Assembly: GCA_018814945.1 (NCBI GenBank)
Contig: JAHIYT010000023.1
Coordinates: 1 to 5,486 of the forward strand
Origin: Patescibacteria group bacterium
GTDB lineage: Bacteria > Patescibacteriota > Gracilibacteria > UM-FILTER-43-11
Length of the DNA: 5,486 nucleotides
Reading direction: 5' to 3'
The notes beneath the pieces are model-generated. The model made no database searches. It saw nothing but the letters and a program-made list of their open reading frames with translations, and was not told the origin of the DNA. Position numbers and translations under genes: made by a program. This document shows positions 4,350-5,486 of this stretch, in pieces. Every line of letters begins with the position of its first letter. Position 1 is the first letter of the stretch.

Positions 4350-5387
4350 ATGAATATGTTCAAAAACTTCGATTGGTCAGTAAAATCAATCGCCAAGGTA
4401 ATCGGAATAGTTATCTTGGGAATTATTGCTCTCACAGTTGTCATCTCCCTCATAAGCTTCTCCATCAAAACCATTTTTGGCGTCACAAGTTACAGAAGTG
4501 ACAGTGACTACTATGGTAACGACTATGCAATGGAAGAAGCTGCATTCTTTGGCAAAGGTGGTGGTGGAGTAGTTGCAATGTCTAGTAGCTACATGCCACC
4601 AATTCCAGAACCAGGCTATAGTACTGGATCTGACGCGGAAGATTACGAAGTAAAAGAATACTATGGAACTATTAAGACCAGAAAATTAGATGAAACTTGT
4701 GAAATGATATACGAATTAAAAGCAAAAGATTACATAATTTTTGAGAGTTCCAATAAAGATAAGGAATATTGTAATTATAGCTTTAAAGTTGAAAAACAAT
4801 ATGGAGATGAAATAGTTGCTCTTATTGAAAGTCTTGATCCAGAGTCTTTTAACGCAAGTATTCAAAGTATCAAGGGAACCATAGAAGGCATGGATGACGA
4901 GCTAGATATTCTAACTAAAAAACTTGAATCTGTTGAAGAGACATTAGAGGAGGCTCAAGATGCTTATGATGAAATTACGGTTCTGGCTACAAGACAAAAT
5001 GACGCTGAAACCCTAGCTAAAATTATTGATAGCAAATTAAACCTAATTGAAAAACTAACTAACGAAAGGCTTTCAATTAAGGAAAGAATTGATAGATACA
5101 ACAACAGTAAATCAGAGCAATTAGATCGTTTAAATTACACATTCTTTAATATAAATGTTTACAAAGATCTAATCTTTGATTGGGAAGATATTAAAGACAG
5201 CTGGAAGTACGAAACTAAACAACTTGTAAACAATGTTAATGAAGTATTCCAAGGAATCTCATTACACCTTGCAACTTATTTAGTAAGATTTGTACAAGTA
5301 GTACTTTACCTATTCATCTCAGTATTCTTACTTAAGTTTGTATGGACTGGTGTTAAGTACGCATGGCGTGGGAAGAAGAGAAAATAA
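4350..5387 (+). CDS. Membrane-anchored coiled-coil protein, DUF4349-like
   Basis: A 345-residue protein of unknown function. An N-terminal membrane helix (about 14-37) is followed by an extracytoplasmic part, a second membrane helix (about 311-331) and a strongly basic C-terminal tail (RGKKRK, 340-345), which fits both ends being cytoplasmic. The extracytoplasmic part has a Tyr/Asp-rich then Gly-rich linker (48-80, with GKGGGG at 68-73), a Pro-rich stretch (83-88), a compact domain (about 100-165) containing two cysteines, C117 and C141, that could form a disulfide, and a long charged coiled coil (about 173-260). The coiled coil followed by a short strand (NYTFFNINVY, 262-271) and a terminal membrane helix resembles DUF4349 proteins. 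That family's function is not established, and I assign it only by layout. ATG at 4350 is chosen; a second ATG two codons later is equally possible. It lies 23 bp after aroC and is followed by a strong terminator. Confidence 0.8.
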   Translation: MNMFKNFDWSVKSIAKVIGIVILGIIALTVVISLISFSIKTIFGVTSYRSDSDYYGNDYAMEEAAFFGKGGGGVVAMSSSYMPPIPEPGYSTGSDAEDYEVKEYYGTIKTRKLDETCEMIYELKAKDYIIFESSNKDKEYCNYSFKVEKQYGDEIVALIESLDPESFNASIQSIKGTIEGMDDELDILTKKLESVEETLEEAQDAYDEITVLATRQNDAETLAKIIDSKLNLIEKLTNERLSIKERIDRYNNSKSEQLDRLNYTFFNINVYKDLIFDWEDIKDSWKYETKQLVNNVNEVFQGISLHLATYLVRFVQVVLYLFISVFLLKFVWTGVKYAWRGKKRK

Positions 5388-5396
5388 TTAGATATC

Positions 5397-5434
5397 AAAA
5401 AGAAGGTGCGGATCATGATCCGCACCTTCTTTTT
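5397..5434 (+). terminator. Strong symmetric intrinsic terminator after the last gene
   Basis: A G/C-rich stem around GGTGCGGATC / GATCCGCACC is flanked by an A-rich run (5397-5400 onward) and a matching T run (CTTCTTTTT, ending 5434). It starts 9 bp after the stop codon at 5387. The RNA loop would be a few bases around AUCAUGAU at the centre. The A and T runs are mirror images, so the hairpin could stop transcription from either side. It lies inside the larger palindrome, so its downstream half is only as reliable as that sequence. Confidence 0.85.
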
Positions 5435-5443
5435 GATATCTAA

Positions 5444-5486
5444 TTATTTTCTCTTCTTCCCACGCCATGCGTACTTAACACCAGTC
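5444..5486 (-). pseudogene. Mirror copy of the 3' end of the DUF4349-like gene
   Basis: Read on the minus strand, this stretch encodes TGVKYAWRGKKRK followed by TAA, identical at the base level to the end of the gene finishing at 5387. It exists only as the right arm of the palindrome. It should not be counted as a second gene unless the inverted copy is confirmed to continue beyond this sequence. Confidence 0.5.

Larger units (their letters stand above)
5345..5486. repeat. Perfect 142-bp palindrome reaching the end of the window
   Basis: Every base from 5345 to 5415 pairs with its mirror from 5486 to 5416 (centre between 5415 and 5416), with no mismatch and no spacer. The left arm includes the last 43 bp of the DUF4349-like gene, its stop codon and half of the terminator hairpin. 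The right arm repeats these in reverse and stops only because the sequence stops. A terminator alone explains only the central 38 bp. The rest indicates either a fold-back made during library preparation or assembly, or a real inverted duplication. Confidence 0.98.

Noticed and set aside
1..5486. Alternative genetic code (TGA read as glycine, as in Gracilibacteria and Absconditabacteria)
   Set aside because: All recognised genes read through under the standard bacterial code without in-frame TGA, and their conserved glycines use GGN codons.

Overview
The window is AT-rich bacterial DNA with short spacers and compact genes. A ribosomal protein L32 - NusB - RNase III cluster sits back to back with multi-module VirB2/TrbC-like pilin genes. 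This combination, and no clear Shine-Dalgarno sequence before any of the seven starts, suggest a Candidate Phyla Radiation / Patescibacteria genome. That assignment is inferred from gene content, not from a marker phylogeny. All six complete reading frames end in TAA, and I found no sign of an altered genetic code. The 3' end shows a fold-back that looks like a contig terminus.

Left part (1-1028, minus strand): an information-processing cluster read right to left, rpmF (L32), then nusB, then the first 67 codons of rnc, which is cut by the window edge. A perfect 7-bp tandem repeat (AGATCTG, about 6.6 copies) fills most of the rpmF-nusB spacer. A long imperfect hairpin lies in the nusB-rnc spacer and could be an RNase III-responsive leader. 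The 225-bp divergent spacer (1029-1253) holds a promoter candidate in each direction and two oppositely oriented, degenerate 7-bp-phased arrays.

Right part (1254-5387, plus strand): two related membrane proteins, each with a signal peptide and three VirB2/TrbC-type pilin modules, then a short chorismate synthase (aroC), then a membrane-anchored coiled-coil protein resembling DUF4349. The first pilin gene is frameshifted near 2090-2099. Its lost C-terminus continues in another frame to 2179 and overlaps the proper start of the second pilin gene (2173), so the intact pair was probably translationally coupled. The aroC gene is out of place functionally, since no other shikimate gene is in view.

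Right end: a strong, symmetric hairpin terminator follows the last gene. It is the core of a perfect 142-bp palindrome (5345-5486) whose left arm reaches into the coding sequence and whose right arm runs exactly to the last base. This is most likely an assembly or library fold-back, but a true inverted duplication or hairpin end cannot be excluded from this window alone.
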